A stretch of 64,000 nucleotides of DNA from Isoetes taiwanensis (GCA_021234155.1 JAJEKV010000066.1:5047063-5111062), one strand, 5' to 3'; numbered from the stretch's first letter, positions 35,043-47,035 are shown. The notes: a model not told the origin generated them from the letters alone. Translations and numbers: made by a program.

Positions 35043-38000
35043 CTAAAAGGCTGAGAATATTTCTTGCACTCCTTCCTCAGCTTGGATAGCTTTCACCCAT
35101 TGACTGTTTATGCGCACTCCCTCAATAGTAGAATTGACTGTGCGCTCTATAGCTTTGTTACTCCTTGTGGAGAAAAAGTAGGCAATCTCATCTGCCATTT
35201 CATCTGTACAAAACTGTGGAAGAATCACTAGAGAGAATCAGAACCACCGAACAAAGAGCAGAATGTCATTAGAAACAGTTCCAAGTATGTACATTAGATG
35301 CACATCCAGTGATGAACCTTGGGATTATAGGTCCCTCAGACCACGGCTCCAAATTAGATCCCAATTTGTCTGGAAGCCAACCTCATTGTTATATAGTGCA
35401 TAAGAGGTACAAGTCCATAAGATCAAAAAGGAGGTACCTTGAACCATAACCAAGCTGTTTCTCGTCCTTCTTTCCTGACTCCTGAAAGTATATACATGGC
35501 ATCTTGTTTCCGTACCTGCATGCCACTTATCAGCAAATAAAATTGTTAACTAGCATTCTAGTTTGTAATATCTACCTCGGATGAGAAAGAAAAGTCCAAA
35601 GCTTCCTGAACAATTGCAGGATCCTTGATGCTGCAAGTGCAGCTGCACATAAATAAGGAACAAAATCTGTCAATCAAATGTAAATGGTACATAATAAAAA
35701 CGATTCCAATAGATACAAAGAAGTCTAGTCCGCTCCTCGCTAAGATCAGTTTCTTGATAAAGTTTCAACAATGCTTCAAAGCCCCTCTTGTCTTCCTTGG
35801 TCACCCCTTGCATTACAGCTTCATATGCTGCCTGATAATTTGTTGAGATTTATTTAATATACATAGCATACCAATATCCTGCAACTTAAGAAAAGGATTA
35901 CCTTCCTTATATCAGGTGGCAAATGTGGCGTCTCCCTATCATTCAAATACAAATCAAACCGTCTTGTGCACTCATTTAGTGTTTCTTGATGTCCAAATGA
36001 TACCAACGCTGATATGATCTTGCCTCTCAGCATTGCTATCAAGTGACTTTCAGTTGGTCCTGACTCCCAACCTACCCGCCTACAACCAGAAGAGTAATGA
36101 GAAGCTAAAATTATAAAGAAGTCCCTGTGATCGAATTACTAGATCGTGAATAGTTTCATCTGCTAACAAGTAATCAAACATGACCTTAGAATTTTCAATA
36201 CAGTCCTCTTACATTGCTGCATCTTGCAGAATACTCGATACAAAAATATCTGCAGCATTATCCAAACTCGGGAAAGCATCAGAGACCACGTTTCTAATTT
36301 CAGATGCCACCTGAAATGTTTTACCAACATGGCAATGAAACAGAATGGAAATAAACATCAGTTAAAAGTACAACTGCCTCACATTGATCAAATATAGAAG
36401 AACAGCATATTCATTTTCCTCCTTGTAAACTTCTATCAAGAAAAGTAGGTCCTTAAGGGGCAGTTTCCCAGCCTTGCATAATGCAAAAGTGTCATCTAGT
36501 ATGCCTGCCAGTCAAACTCAAGGGTAAATAATGGCTGAACAAGACGTAGATGAAATTAACAAACCACGGTAAGACGTCCTTACCTAACCTGTCAATAGCA
36601 TGCAAAGAACCTGCTGCTATGGCAGATTTTAGTTTTGCAAAAAGGTGCTGATCATAATGCACCCGATAAAATCCTGTCTGACCAGCATTAAGTTTTATCC
36701 ATTCTAGTTTTTCACCTGGCAAATTTGATGACACCGCAATTGAGGCACATTTTCCCTGAAGTAATATGCTAGTAGAACAGTCATACGATCCACAGCAGAA
36801 TGTAACAGGTATAATCCATTCTCCAGTGCTCGATGAACCATTTGAGAGATACTGGCTCTGCAGAGTTTTCACATCATTAAATATGAGCCAATCATGTAAA
36901 CAGTTTCCACACTATACATTAATCCATCTTCTTACCTGCTCAACATACAGAGAAGTTACTTTGAATTGGACATAAATAACAGGGTACCCTTGCTGCTTAG
37001 TCCAGCAGTTCATCAATTCTCTTATGGGCTGTCCTGACTCAGTAGATAAAACCTCCCACAAGTTTTCGGTTTTTGCATTTTTAAAGGCATACTTTCTTAT
37101 ATATGATGCTAAGCCTTTCTGCGTACATTAAAAAGATCTGGTACATGGTGGAAGCAATAGAATACAATAGAATGAATAGGTGTAAAGTAACCAATATCTT
37201 TCTTCAAGATACCTGGAATACTTTAGGGGACAAATAGTTCTCAAGCATAATGGATTATTGAGGATCCTTTCTTGTAGCTTATATCATCAAATATCTCATT
37301 GAGTTGGTCTACATGACCGATGTCCACCTTCGAAAAGGATCAACCATTAGATGTTAATAAAATTTGTTCATTAAATGCGATAAGAGAAAACAGCAGCATG
37401 ACTAAACATGAAGCAAGTTGCACACTGAAATCAATGATTAGGCATGGACACTTCAGAATAAATCCATGATTCTTAAGCTATTAACAAAGAAGGCTGCAGA
37501 CTGTCACCTCTATGGGGTGTGATTTGACCAATCCATCAAGTCTAAATGCTTCTGCAGTTAATGCATTGAATTGGGTCCACACCTTCCAGTCTGGAAAAAA
37601 GTGGTCGACCGCTAAGTAGCTTACCTGAAGCAACCAAACCCACTATTGCTGTAAGATGTTAAACTAGATGCCATGCATTTCATTTCATCAATAACATAGA
37701 ATGCTACAGTTTTGCAAGCTCAATGCCAATATTAAAGAGTCACTATGCCATAAATTAAACAGTATTGTAACATGCAATATAAGAACCTTCCCCAGAAATG
37801 CTAAACATTGGCGAACAGTAACCTACCCACGTTGCAAACCCCTCATTGAGCCAGAGATGAGTCCACCATTCCATTGTGACGAGATTGCCAAACCATTGAT
37901 GAGCCACCTCATGTGCGGCAACTACAGCGATCTTTAAGAGGACAGAAAGGAGATTACGAATTCAAAACAAGCAACAAAACAATGTGCAAAATAAACAGTA

Positions 38001-39665
38001 ACTTGCACACCCTCTGTTTGTTGGCAGCTGCGGAGTTTGTTTCATCAAAAAGCAACTCAGCCTCTCGATATGTTATTAAACCATAATTCTCCATAGCACC
38101 AGCTGGGAACTCTGGTACTGCCACCATATCTAGCTTAGGAAGGGGATATGGAGTGCCAAAGTACCTTCACAGGGGAAGCCTAACCATCAGTCCAAGGCTG
38201 TATCACCTTCAATTTTTACTTCAGATGACATGCAAACTATTTTGCAAACTCACTCAGCATAATAAGGAATGATATGCAAGGCCAGATCCAGTGCAAATTT
38301 TCCTTGCTCAACTTTACCAGCAACAGAATAAACACGGACCTTTACACCTACAAAATAATAAACACCTTAATAATAATAAGTCCCGTGTTGCATTCCTTGA
38401 CTTAGTGGCACTTCCCAAAACTTACCATCTTGTGTTGTACCTTCCACATAAATGAACTCTCCAATAACCACAGCAACCAAATATGTTGACATGACTGGAG
38501 TTTCTTCGAATTGCACAATTTTAAACTCATCAAGCACTTTTTCTGTATGCATTGGCATGTTTGATAGGACTATCCGGTCAACAGGGGCAACAACGGTAAT
38601 TTTGAACTTGGCCTACAGGTCATGCGACAATTTGCTAACAGAAGCATAACATTTTTACAGAATGAAGAGCAAAATTAAAAAGTTAGATTTTGAAACCTTG
38701 GCAATGCAGGTTCATCCCAGCATGGGAAACAACGGCGTGCATCTGCTGGCTCAAACTGTGTCACGGCTACATGCCTTTTCTTCCCATTTACTTGATAGGA
38801 ACTGCTCAATCACTACTTATATATAAGCACATGTCATTAATTTAAACTTGATAGAATTGAATTAAATGAATTGAATGGTTTTTTATCATCCGCGGAGACT
38901 AATAGGGATTGTTGGAAACTGTTTTTTTTTTCTTTTTCTTTTTCTTCTGGGGGATACCCTCTATAAAATCCCTTCATCTGAGTACTTATCGCTCCTCGAA
39001 ATTGCAAAGAAAGAATGGCGGATCCAACTGTCAACCTTTCACCAAGCTTCAGAACTAACAGCTCGTTTTCAGCATCCAGGTGGATAGTTGGCCACAGCAC
39101 CTAAGAGACAATCATGTTAGATGAATGGCCCCTCTTCTGCAGAAGATGCACAGCGCCATGCCATTTGTCTCAAAGAAAAAAGAGTACAACAATTTGCTTT
39201 GCATATTCATTGTTAACCCTTAATGGCATTCTAGGTTGTCTGTGCAGAGAAAGAACGACTTTGGTTTTTGGAAATGCTTCCAGACTAGAGTTGCAAAACT
39301 TCAGGAATTTATGACGATGAATAACCTTCACATGTATTTTAAGTGTACTAGTTCATAGATCAACAGTAGTTTCTACTTTACTTCGTTCACACATCAAGCA
39401 AGTTGCCAAGAAGAATAAGAATGCAAGGGAAGGAAAATTACCTCAGGAGAGTCAATGAGACGGACCCAAGCAGATCCTTCCACTATTTCTAAATCTGCAG
39501 AGTTGAGAATAATTTCTGTTGTTGGCTCAATAATCTGAACGTCGACAACCACCTTTCCTTGGAACTGGCAGGTCTCAAGGTTGGGTTGAAGCTCAATAGC
39601 ATAGCTGCGAGGAATGACTTCTGTGGGCAATCTAAGGGCCCCTTCACAACTGCATTGCCTTCCAT
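35043..39665 (-). CDS. APM1: M1-family aminopeptidase (puromycin-sensitive-like, APM1 type), 19 exons with several small lesions
   Basis: Zinc metallo-aminopeptidase releasing N-terminal residues; the plant member acts in growth and membrane trafficking. Exons (5' to 3'): 39665-39442, 39100-38958, 38804-38697, 38612-38426, 38347-38254, 38164-38011, 37931-37827, 37624-37508, 37327-37213, 37118-36936, 36857-36584, 36504-36383, 36310-36213, 36079-35902, 35831-35717, 35642-35576, 35515-35438, 35369 to about 35293, 35213-35043. Total near 870 residues, as in the family. The exopeptidase box GAMEN is in exon 6; HEVAHQWF with NEGFATW (HExxH-x18-E) is in exon 7. Lesions: start ATG out of frame with exon 1 body (one base short in GGGCCCC near 39640); phase mismatch at exons 3/4; one extra base before MLENY in exon 9 (near 37250); one base short at 35625 in exon 16; stop and scrambled frame in exon 18. 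Conserved exons and splice sites argue for a real gene with indel errors; pseudogenisation is the alternative. Confidence 0.9.
38851..38912 (-). mobile_element. Truncated LINE 3' end with pentanucleotide-like tail in APM1 intron 2
   Basis: AATTGAATTAAATGAATTGA-like degenerate pentamers are followed by TTTTTTATCATCCGCGGAGA and CTAATAGGG. The latter matches the conserved 3' block found next to (GAATA)n at 41.7 and 61.7 kb (TTTTATCGTCC-CGGAGACCAA). It fills much of a 153-bp intron without touching the splice sites. A pyrimidine stretch (38922-38950) follows. Confidence 0.6.
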
Positions 39666-39810
39666 TCCCGTTCAAAAACTAGCCGTCATAGCACCAGGGC
39701 CAAGAAGCCCTAATTCAGTACTAATCGCGCAAGCTTTTAACTTCATGGCTCTTTGGGTCTTATAGAAGCGTGAATTAATTTCATTTCAATAGAAACAAGA
39801 ATCTACGACG

Positions 39811-39975
39811 AGCAATAAATTAGCTTCTTTCATGCACCTAGGGAAGAAAATTCTCATCGGTATTAAAATTGGTTCCCGCAAGCTTCTAAACATCTAGAAC
39901 AGAGTACACAGAATCACCTATGAAGAGCAATAAAGCAATTTCTTTCATGCACCTAGGGAATAAAATTCTCAGCTG
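39811..39975. repeat. Direct repeat upstream of the aminopeptidase start
   Basis: GAGCAATAAA followed by TTCTTTCATGCACCTAGGGA and AAAATTCTCA occurs at about 39811 and 39925. It is in the probable 5' untranslated or promoter region of the reverse-strand gene. Confidence 0.7.
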
Positions 39976-40228
39976 CATGCATCAACGAGGAGAAAAGAAT
40001 AAAGAATCTAACCAACAACAACACGTATAGGATGGATTAAGTAGAGACCAGTTTTTGAAACTGAAGTGCTGTGACTATCGTGAATGGCGAAAATTCTATA
40101 AAGCAGTTTGAGACAACTTTGAGTCAAGCATATCTTAACGTGGCAAATTAGTCTACATATCTTAAATCATGGGTCTTGCCTATCACGGAAAGAACGGGCA
40201 GACTATTTTCCGCCTTCTAACCCAATCC

Positions 40229-40412
40229 CATCATGACACGTGTCCATGATTCTTTTTGCGAATCTCTCCTGATCATGACACGTGTCCATGATTCTTTTTG
40301 CGAATCTCTCCTGATGTTTATTGTACTTTCGGATGACATTAAATCGGTCGTCATTATTTCTTGCACCACATTCCGCCGCATTTAAAATCTAAGCCGCCCA
40401 CGTGTCCATGAT
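40229..40412 (-). promoter_or_regulatory. Three G-box motifs, two in a 42-bp tandem duplication
   Basis: CACGTGTCCATGAT occurs at 40237-40250, 40279-40292 and 40399-40412. The first two are in a perfect 42-bp duplication that includes ATTCTTTTTGCGAATCTCTC. The CACGTG core is the plant G-box, and ACACGTGT resembles ABA-response elements bound by bZIP factors. The cluster is 570-750 bases upstream of the aminopeptidase start, so a role in its regulation is plausible but only inferred. Confidence 0.6.
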
Positions 40413-40460
40413 CCACGGTGAAAATAGTTCCGCCTTTTTTCTTTGGATTTGGTGAAAGCC

Positions 40461-40499
40461 CCTCAGGGCCGCTTTGCCGGGAGGAATCAAGCCCTGAGG
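40461..40499. repeat. GC-rich inverted repeat
   Basis: CCTCAGGGC and GCCCTGAGG form a perfect 9-bp stem with a 21-base loop. It lies beyond the G-box cluster. No terminator-like or RNA family could be recognised. Confidence 0.6.
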
Positions 40500-41693
40500 C
40501 CTTATATACGATCCCTCGATGGGGTTTGGATTCCGCATAACCGCTTGCGGCCGAGGATGAAACATGGTAATAATGTGGCACTTGGTGTAGCCGAAAATTC
40601 GGACGGACCCATGCCTATCACTATCCAAGGTAAAAAGAGACTTTTCGGATCAAACATAGTTATCTTAACATATATAATTATTGGAGGGCGATTCTTTTAG
40701 AATATTATTCGAGATTCCTATCTAAAATCTCGACAACTCGGACAATTTCGATGCATAACACTTCTTTAGAATTTTTTTGACATTATCATATAAGCTCCAA
40801 AAGAGGGGAAAGAATGGATCGATGGAGTGGGCGGAGGAGGGCTTTCGGCGGCGTGCAGAAGCGAGGACAAGATTTGAAACAAAAACTGGAGCCTTTTATT
40901 GCGATGGAGGAAAGATGGAAAATGGAGAAATAAAAGAAGCTACTTAATTCTCAAGTGGCGGAAATGGGGAAAAATCTTTGCGGGTGGCAAGCTCAGATTT
41001 GGAAATATGTAGAGGAAAACATCGGAATTGGCTATGGTGGTTTAAGGGTAAGGCTAGAATTGGTTAAGCTTTCTAGCAGTGTATAACAAACCTTTTTTTC
41101 CCAATAGGAAAAAAGCCTTCTATTTATAAAATTAATAGGATTATATAAGTTTGAACCGGATTGGCCCTTTTGTTACAAAATCCATTAGGAACTTTCTTGT
41201 AACAAAAAGGGTTAGCATGAAGTTTCTTTTTTACAAAGAATCCTGTAGTAGACTTGTATGTAATGAGAACTCTCTTTACAAGCACATACAGTGGAAACAA
41301 AATAAAACTTTTCTATTTCAGACCATTCTACAAGCTCATCAAGTGTTGTAGTACATTGCAAAACCTATAATGCATGCACTATATGATGAAAAAAAATGTT
41401 TTAGAGGTGGTCGTTTAACAGCATTTAATATTGTAGGCGTATCTTAAATATAATATTTGCATTCCCTATATAAAAGTAGCTTAGTAAGAAAATCCTAGTA
41501 TAAAATATAACAAAAAAAATACTAGGACCTAGGGCTTCAACCGCCCAAATCCTTATATCGCCATTTTTGGACCGGTCGTATATCCTACAATATTTCATGT
41601 GGATAGGAACTTTTTAATTTGAACTTAGATTGTTTGATTCAATCCTAGGACTTTGTTGCACTTGTTTTCTAGCGATGGACAAAACAATGGAAA
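40500..41693. other. No recognisable gene
   Basis: A short basic frame at 40814-40938 (MDRWSGRRRAFGGVQK start) has no known match to me and no following exon that can be supported. The rest is AT-rich with short direct repeats around TTTGTTACAAA / CTTGTAACAAAAAGG (41165-41215). Confidence 0.45.
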
Positions 41694-41765
41694 AGAGAAT
41701 AGAATAGAATAGAATAGTTTTTTATCGTCCACTTTGAGACCAATCGGCCGGAGTAGGGGAGTGGA
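41694..41765 (-). mobile_element. LINE 3' end with (TATTC)n tail
   Basis: AGAATAGAATAGAATAGAATAG at 41694-41716 is followed by TTTTTTATCGTCCACTTTGA and GACCAATCGGCC. The same block sits at the 3' end of the LINE at 61.7 kb in the same orientation. The rest of this copy cannot be followed, so it is a very short 5'-truncated insertion. Confidence 0.65.
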
Positions 41766-42489
41766 TTCAAGTAAACTCATTTTCTTCTTTGTGAAATATG
41801 AAGGGATCATTTGATAAAGAAACAATAGTCCGGTTTTCCACTCTGCGAGAACCAATCAATTCGATCTATTACATGGCATTTTAGCACTCTCGACGAAGAG
41901 CCTTCAAATTGGCGGGTTGCAACAGATAAGCCTTGAACTTCGGAATCAAATTGGCGCTCAAAATATTCATTCTCAAATGCAAAAATTGTCATATTTCCGT
42001 TAGAAAGCGTACCTTCTAACAAAGCCGGTTTGCTTCAATGAGCTCTACCATATCACATTAATGCGACTCAAGCAATCTTTGCTAGAACGGAACTTGATGC
42101 GGGGAGCTGATAAATTGTCGGATTAAGAAGCGCGAAACAAAAACGGGAATGGCGAGAGAAACAATGCGGCTCGATTTGGAACTTTGGATGGAACTATCAT
42201 CGGATCATCAAGAATCGAGCTCAGCGCTTGCATGTTGAAGGGTAGAGAAGCTACTCGGATGAGCAAAGCCATTTTGAAAAGTTTATTTTTCTAAGGAAAG
42301 AAATATCTCGCGCAAGACACGAGAATGAGCGGTGGGATGATTGATTTGCCTAGAATAAATCGTCGAAAAGCTTCGCATTGCAAGAGCTGAAAGCGGGGAT
42401 CCATTTCCCTTTCGATGCAGCGAACAGGGGATGACAAAAGAATCTTGGAACAGGAACAACAGTCGGATGCGGGGATTGACAAGTGTCTA
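41766..42489. other. No recognisable gene
   Basis: Moderate GC with several short frames, none recognisable. It may be transposon-derived, as it sits between a LINE end and the tandem array. Confidence 0.4.
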
Positions 42490-43742
42490 TCACATTTAAG
42501 GGACTGGACGAGACTCGAACCCACTACCTCACACGGGTGGTAGCGTGCACCCCTAACCGAAAAGCCCGCGATGATTTGGGCCGAAACCAAATCTGCGCTC
42601 GGACACGATGGTTAATCGTCACACTATCCTCCCCTCAGGCCCCCCTCCTTGAAGGCTTGCAACCGTGGGAATTGGGGGCGGACCGAACTCGACCGCAAGG
42701 GACTGAATACACAGGAGTGTGGCGACCACCATCTGGACCCCAGCCCTATTACGGGTTGCCCACACCACTAGGGCATGAGTTGTCCAAATCATCTTGTCAC
42801 ATTTAAGGGTCTAGGCGGGACTCGAACCCACTACCTGCAGGTGGTAGCCGTGCGACCCTAGCAGAAAAGGCCACGATGATTTGGGCCGAAACCAAATCAC
42901 ACGCTCCGGACACGATAGTTAATCGTCACACTCTCCTCCCCTCAAGGCCCCCCTCCTTGAAGGCTTGCAACCGGGAATTGGGGGCGGACCGAATTTCGAT
43001 CGCAAGGGATCAAACAGGAGTGTAACGACAAGCATCTGGACCCCCAACCCTATTACGGGTTGCCCACACCACTAGGGCATGAGTTGTACAAATCATACTG
43101 TCACATTTAAGGGACTGGACGGGACTCGAACCCACTACCTCTGGAGTGGTAGCCGTTCTACCCTAGCAGAAAGGTCGCGATGATTTGAACGAAACCAAAT
43201 CACACGCTCGGACACGATAGTTAATCGTCACACTATCCTCCCCTCAAGGCCCCCCCTCCTTGAAGGCTTGCAACCGGGGAAATTGGGGGCGGACCGAACT
43301 CGATGCAAGGGATCAACACCGAGGAGTGTGATGACAACCATCTGGGCCCCCAACCCTATTACAAGTTGCCCAATGATTTGGGCCGAAACCAAATCACATG
43401 CTCGCAGACCTGATAGTTAATCGTCACACTATCCTCCCCTCAAGGCCCCCCCTCCTTGAAGGCTTGCAACCGGGGAGATTGGGGGCGGACCGAACTCGAT
43501 CTGCAAGGGACTGAACACCGAGGAGTGTGATGACAACCATCTGGGCCCCCAACCCTATTACGAGTTGCCCACACCACTAGGGCATGAGTTGTCCAAATCA
43601 TCTTGTCACATTTAAGGGTCTAGGCGGGACTCGAACCCACTACCTGCGAGGTGGTAGCCGTGCAACCCTAACCGAAAAGGCCCACGATGATTTGGATGAA
43701 ACCAAATCACTGCAGCTCGGACACGATAGTTAATCGTCACAG
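42490..43742 (-). repeat. Tandem array of ~305-bp units with tRNA-like B box
   Basis: Units start with TCACATTTAAGGG at 42490, 42797, 43101 and 43605. A fourth copy joined near 43372 lacks the first ~120 bases, giving about 4.1 copies. On the reverse strand each full unit reads GTAGTGGGTTCGAGTCCC, a perfect or near-perfect RNA polymerase III B box (GGTTCGANTCC), preceded by a degenerate D-arm-like stretch (CGGTTAGGGTTG). Conserved parts include TGATTTGGGCCGAAACCAAA and GATAGTTAATCGTCACACTA and a C/G-rich block CTCCCCTCAAGGCCCCCC. It resembles a tRNA-derived SINE amplified in tandem. No protein is encoded. Confidence 0.75.
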
Positions 43743-45400
43743 TGTCTTGCGGATTCCAAAAGATTCTGCCTTTATTCATAGAGATCTTGCCGTATGATTT
43801 ATTGTAATTTATTGGCACCCTTGGTTGAGAAGGCTGGTGGTCCTCGTGGTCGGTGCTCATGGTTCCTAAAGGGCCACCCAATCTATCGAACATTTTTCAG
43901 CTCATATACAAATGTCTCCACCCTAGTCTACCAAGATAAATTAATGCAAGGTGATTGGCGGAAGAACCCAATGAGTAATACTGGTGTGTTGCACCGTCGG
44001 TCGGTCGGTCGGGAGCGATTTTATTAGGTCTAATGGAATAAAACTTTGGCCCTCATCTTTTTGTTTAATATTTTGTTGAGTTCTACTCGACTAGAATGAA
44101 TGCCCCATTTCTTGCTTCAAATCTCATGACTTTATTTTTTGAAATTTTGCATTCCAACAATCTTACACCCCATTATGCTAAGCCATTTCCCATGCAATAA
44201 CCTTTCCCATGTGCTATGTCGGTACATGTTCTACCCCTATAATCCCTTAGAAATGCTCTCCACATCCCATTTGTTTACTCTCTACGTGTCAAACTTAGAG
44301 GCGCTTGATCGCGCTAACCCCTCGGTCGTTCTCAAGCGACCCGTTTTCTACGATTCCTTTATTAACTTGAGCACCTACCATATAGTTCCATTGAAATTAA
44401 AGCGATCTCACTTTAATTCTAAGGTTAAAAGTCTTAGCCTCTCTAGTGAGACCTTTTTTTTTTCGGTTTCATTCTTGGCCTAGCTCATCTTTCCATATCT
44501 AACATGCTCCTTTGGACCCCTTTGTTGCTCTTGGCCATACGCGGCATTTATGTGTAATATTATATAATTGCAATTTCTATACTATGGCCACAAAATGGCA
44601 AAGGGCAAATCACACCAATGGCATGGTGGTTGCTTTGGGCCCTCCACACCAACTTTCAACAACCCCTGCTCTGTCTAGGGGGTGATAAAACCCCTTCAAA
44701 CTTGCAAGATTAGGAGATGTAGTGTTTTCAATGAAAGGATATGGATAATCTATTGTAATTGAACACTTCATGTTTTTCCCCTTTGTGAAATTCATTTGTT
44801 TAGGACGGACAAAGATATTACAATTGCTAGTCTTGGAGTATTGCAAGTTCAAATCCTGCATGTTCTTTTTGCATCTCAAGGATGTCGAGTGAGATCTATT
44901 CGAAGTGAGCCAGGGCTTATCCGGGTTTTTCTCGGCCTTTATAATATATATGTGTGTAAGTTTCGACAACATGTTAATATTGGCAAGAATTAACATTATT
45001 TGCTTTTGTAATTATTTGTATTATTTTTGTCTAATGACATTATCATCAATGTATTAACTTTGCTTTTATGGATTTTAATTGAGAAACAATGCTTTATGAG
45101 GAATGCGAGGGGCGATTACATTTACATCTAAGGACGAAAACTTGGAAAGACGGATCCAAACCTTATGCTCAAAATGTCACCATTAGAAGTATATAAGTAC
45201 GTCAACAAAAAACAGGCACAAAAATGCAAAACACAAAATTTTGCTCTAGTTCATTAGCGTACTTTAGTTCATGGTGGAACTCTAAATATGCATCTTCACA
45301 TGGCGCACATCACCAAGCCTAACGTTGTACTGTTTTGGATGCTCCCTAAAATGCGCTCCATATATTTCAATACAGGTGAGTCCTTTTGCCACTAAAACGC
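43743..45400. other. No recognisable gene
   Basis: AT-rich with frames up to 128 codons that lack motifs. A CGGTCGGTCGGTCGG tetranucleotide repeat occurs at about 43998-44011. Nothing else can be supported. Confidence 0.45.
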
Positions 45401-45404
45401 CAAT

Positions 45405-45566
45405 TCCCAGTGCGCAATGTCGTTTGTCATCTGATAAAAAAGACAAAACACTTGAAGGTTAGCCAAAGCACTACAATACCCAATATGTACCAGTGCACAG
45501 TGTCGTTTGTCATTTGATAAAAAAGACAAATAATTGAAGATTAGTCAAAGCACTACATTAACCCAA
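45405..45566. repeat. ~83-bp tandem duplication
   Basis: CCAGTGC(G/A)CA(A/G)TGTCGTTTG followed by TGATAAAAAAGACAAA and CAAAGCACTAC occurs twice, ending in ACCCAATA both times. Non-coding. Confidence 0.8.
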
Positions 45567-46767
45567 TAGGTAGATATATGTACTCGACCTCGACCTATCT
45601 CTCTCAAAGCACATCCGCCTAAACAACGTCCCGGCTTTGATGCACATATGTAGTGGCCTGAATTTGTACGGACCTTCAATATGCGCCAAGAATTTTGGTC
45701 TTAATCTTGGAGCATTATTCCATAAGTTGCCAATCTTTTGTACGTATGAACGCCTTGAACCCATCCCAAACATTCGTGCCTAAAACATAAGGCAATATTT
45801 GGTCAATTATAGCGATGTTTGCGGCGTTGCAAAATAATGTTCAGCGCATTGCCGTGGGCCGCCCGCGGTTGTCAAGTCATAAAAATACATTTGTTCCTAC
45901 ACATTTGCATGCATTTGTTCTTTGAGGTTGAAGTAACATGGTATATGCAAAGTCTCAAATTTTAGTTAGTACAAAAATCCTGGTAGTGACATATGACACA
46001 GCTAAGGACATGTTTTTCTAGTAACAGGTACTGGCATTGTTGGGCATACTCTAGGCAACGATGAAGTTATATACATACTTAGCATACATATAGCAAAAAT
46101 CTTGACGTTAGAGGTGTATTTAGTTGTCCTAGAGGAAAATTAATAGTATTGTATTCAAATTTAACAATTGACACATGGCAATTATTTTGGTAGTAGTTAG
46201 GTGTGATGGAGCATTATTTGAATTGCAATGGACGCTTGGCAAATCACAATGGCGTCTAAAGCATATCAGAAAACTGACATTTAGATAGGTTACCAAGATT
46301 TTAAAGCCCAATTTTGGTATTTGGAAAATATGCTTATCTACTCAAAGGTCGTATGACCTTGTATCGTAAATGTTTCAGTAGAATATACGCATTGAGTATG
46401 GTTGCTCAATAGTCCTTATGTAGGTTATTAGGTTGTAGTAAAACCCAAGTGCAACTTGCCTGGCATGGAAAGTAGTTCCTTACATAGGTCTTTAAGTTAC
46501 AATGAACCTAAGCATATATATTTTGTAAAGTTACAAAAGGGGAATAGCCAAAGACAAGAGAGGAATACCCTTCAATTATCCACATAATATTTATTTCTCT
46601 TTGTAATATTGTTGAGTCAGTTGGCATGTATAATGATGTCTACATTACAAAAAGAAGGGGAAATGATTCATATTCTTCATGGAATCACATATAGAATCAC
46701 AACACTACAGTCCATCAAAACTTTTAGCATTGCAATATTGCACATTCTGCGTGGCAGACATCTCTAT

Positions 46768-46785
46768 GGAATAGAATAGAATAGA
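46768..46785. repeat. (GAATA)n microsatellite
   Basis: GGAATAGAATAGAATAGAAA. It has the same pentamer as the LINE tails but lacks the adjacent TTTTATCGTCC block, so a LINE origin cannot be shown. Confidence 0.6.
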
Positions 46786-46904
46786 AACAATAATGATGTA
46801 TTACGACACTGCAAAGGAAATATCCTATATTGGGCGTTCATCTGCATCCCATTATATAGTAGACTATAACGAAGTTGCATATGATTGCCTAAATGTGGTT
46901 CTCG

Positions 46905-47035
46905 GTCGTCATTTTGTATGTATTAATGTATTGGCTGCTCCAACATGTCAGCTTTTTACATGCATTTATTCAAATCATTTTGTATTAATGTATCAGTTAC
47001 TCTAGCATGTTAGCTGCTTGAATGCATTGATCAAA
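46905..47035. repeat. ~65-bp tandem duplication
   Basis: ATTTTGTAT(G)TATTAATGTAT followed by a GCATGT/ACATGT-TAGCT/CAGCT segment and TTTGAATGCAT-like sequence occurs twice with moderate divergence. Confidence 0.6.

Noticed and set aside
39442-39675. Aminopeptidase start at 39675
   Set aside because: That codon is TTG. The only nearby ATG, at 39665, is in another frame that joins the exon body after one missing base.
42490-43742. CRISPR-like or coding explanation of the regular array
   Set aside because: Units are contiguous ~305-bp copies without spacers, in a plant genome, and carry no shared open frame.
43998-44011. CGGT tetranucleotide run
   Set aside because: Too short to be more than slippage; no associated feature.
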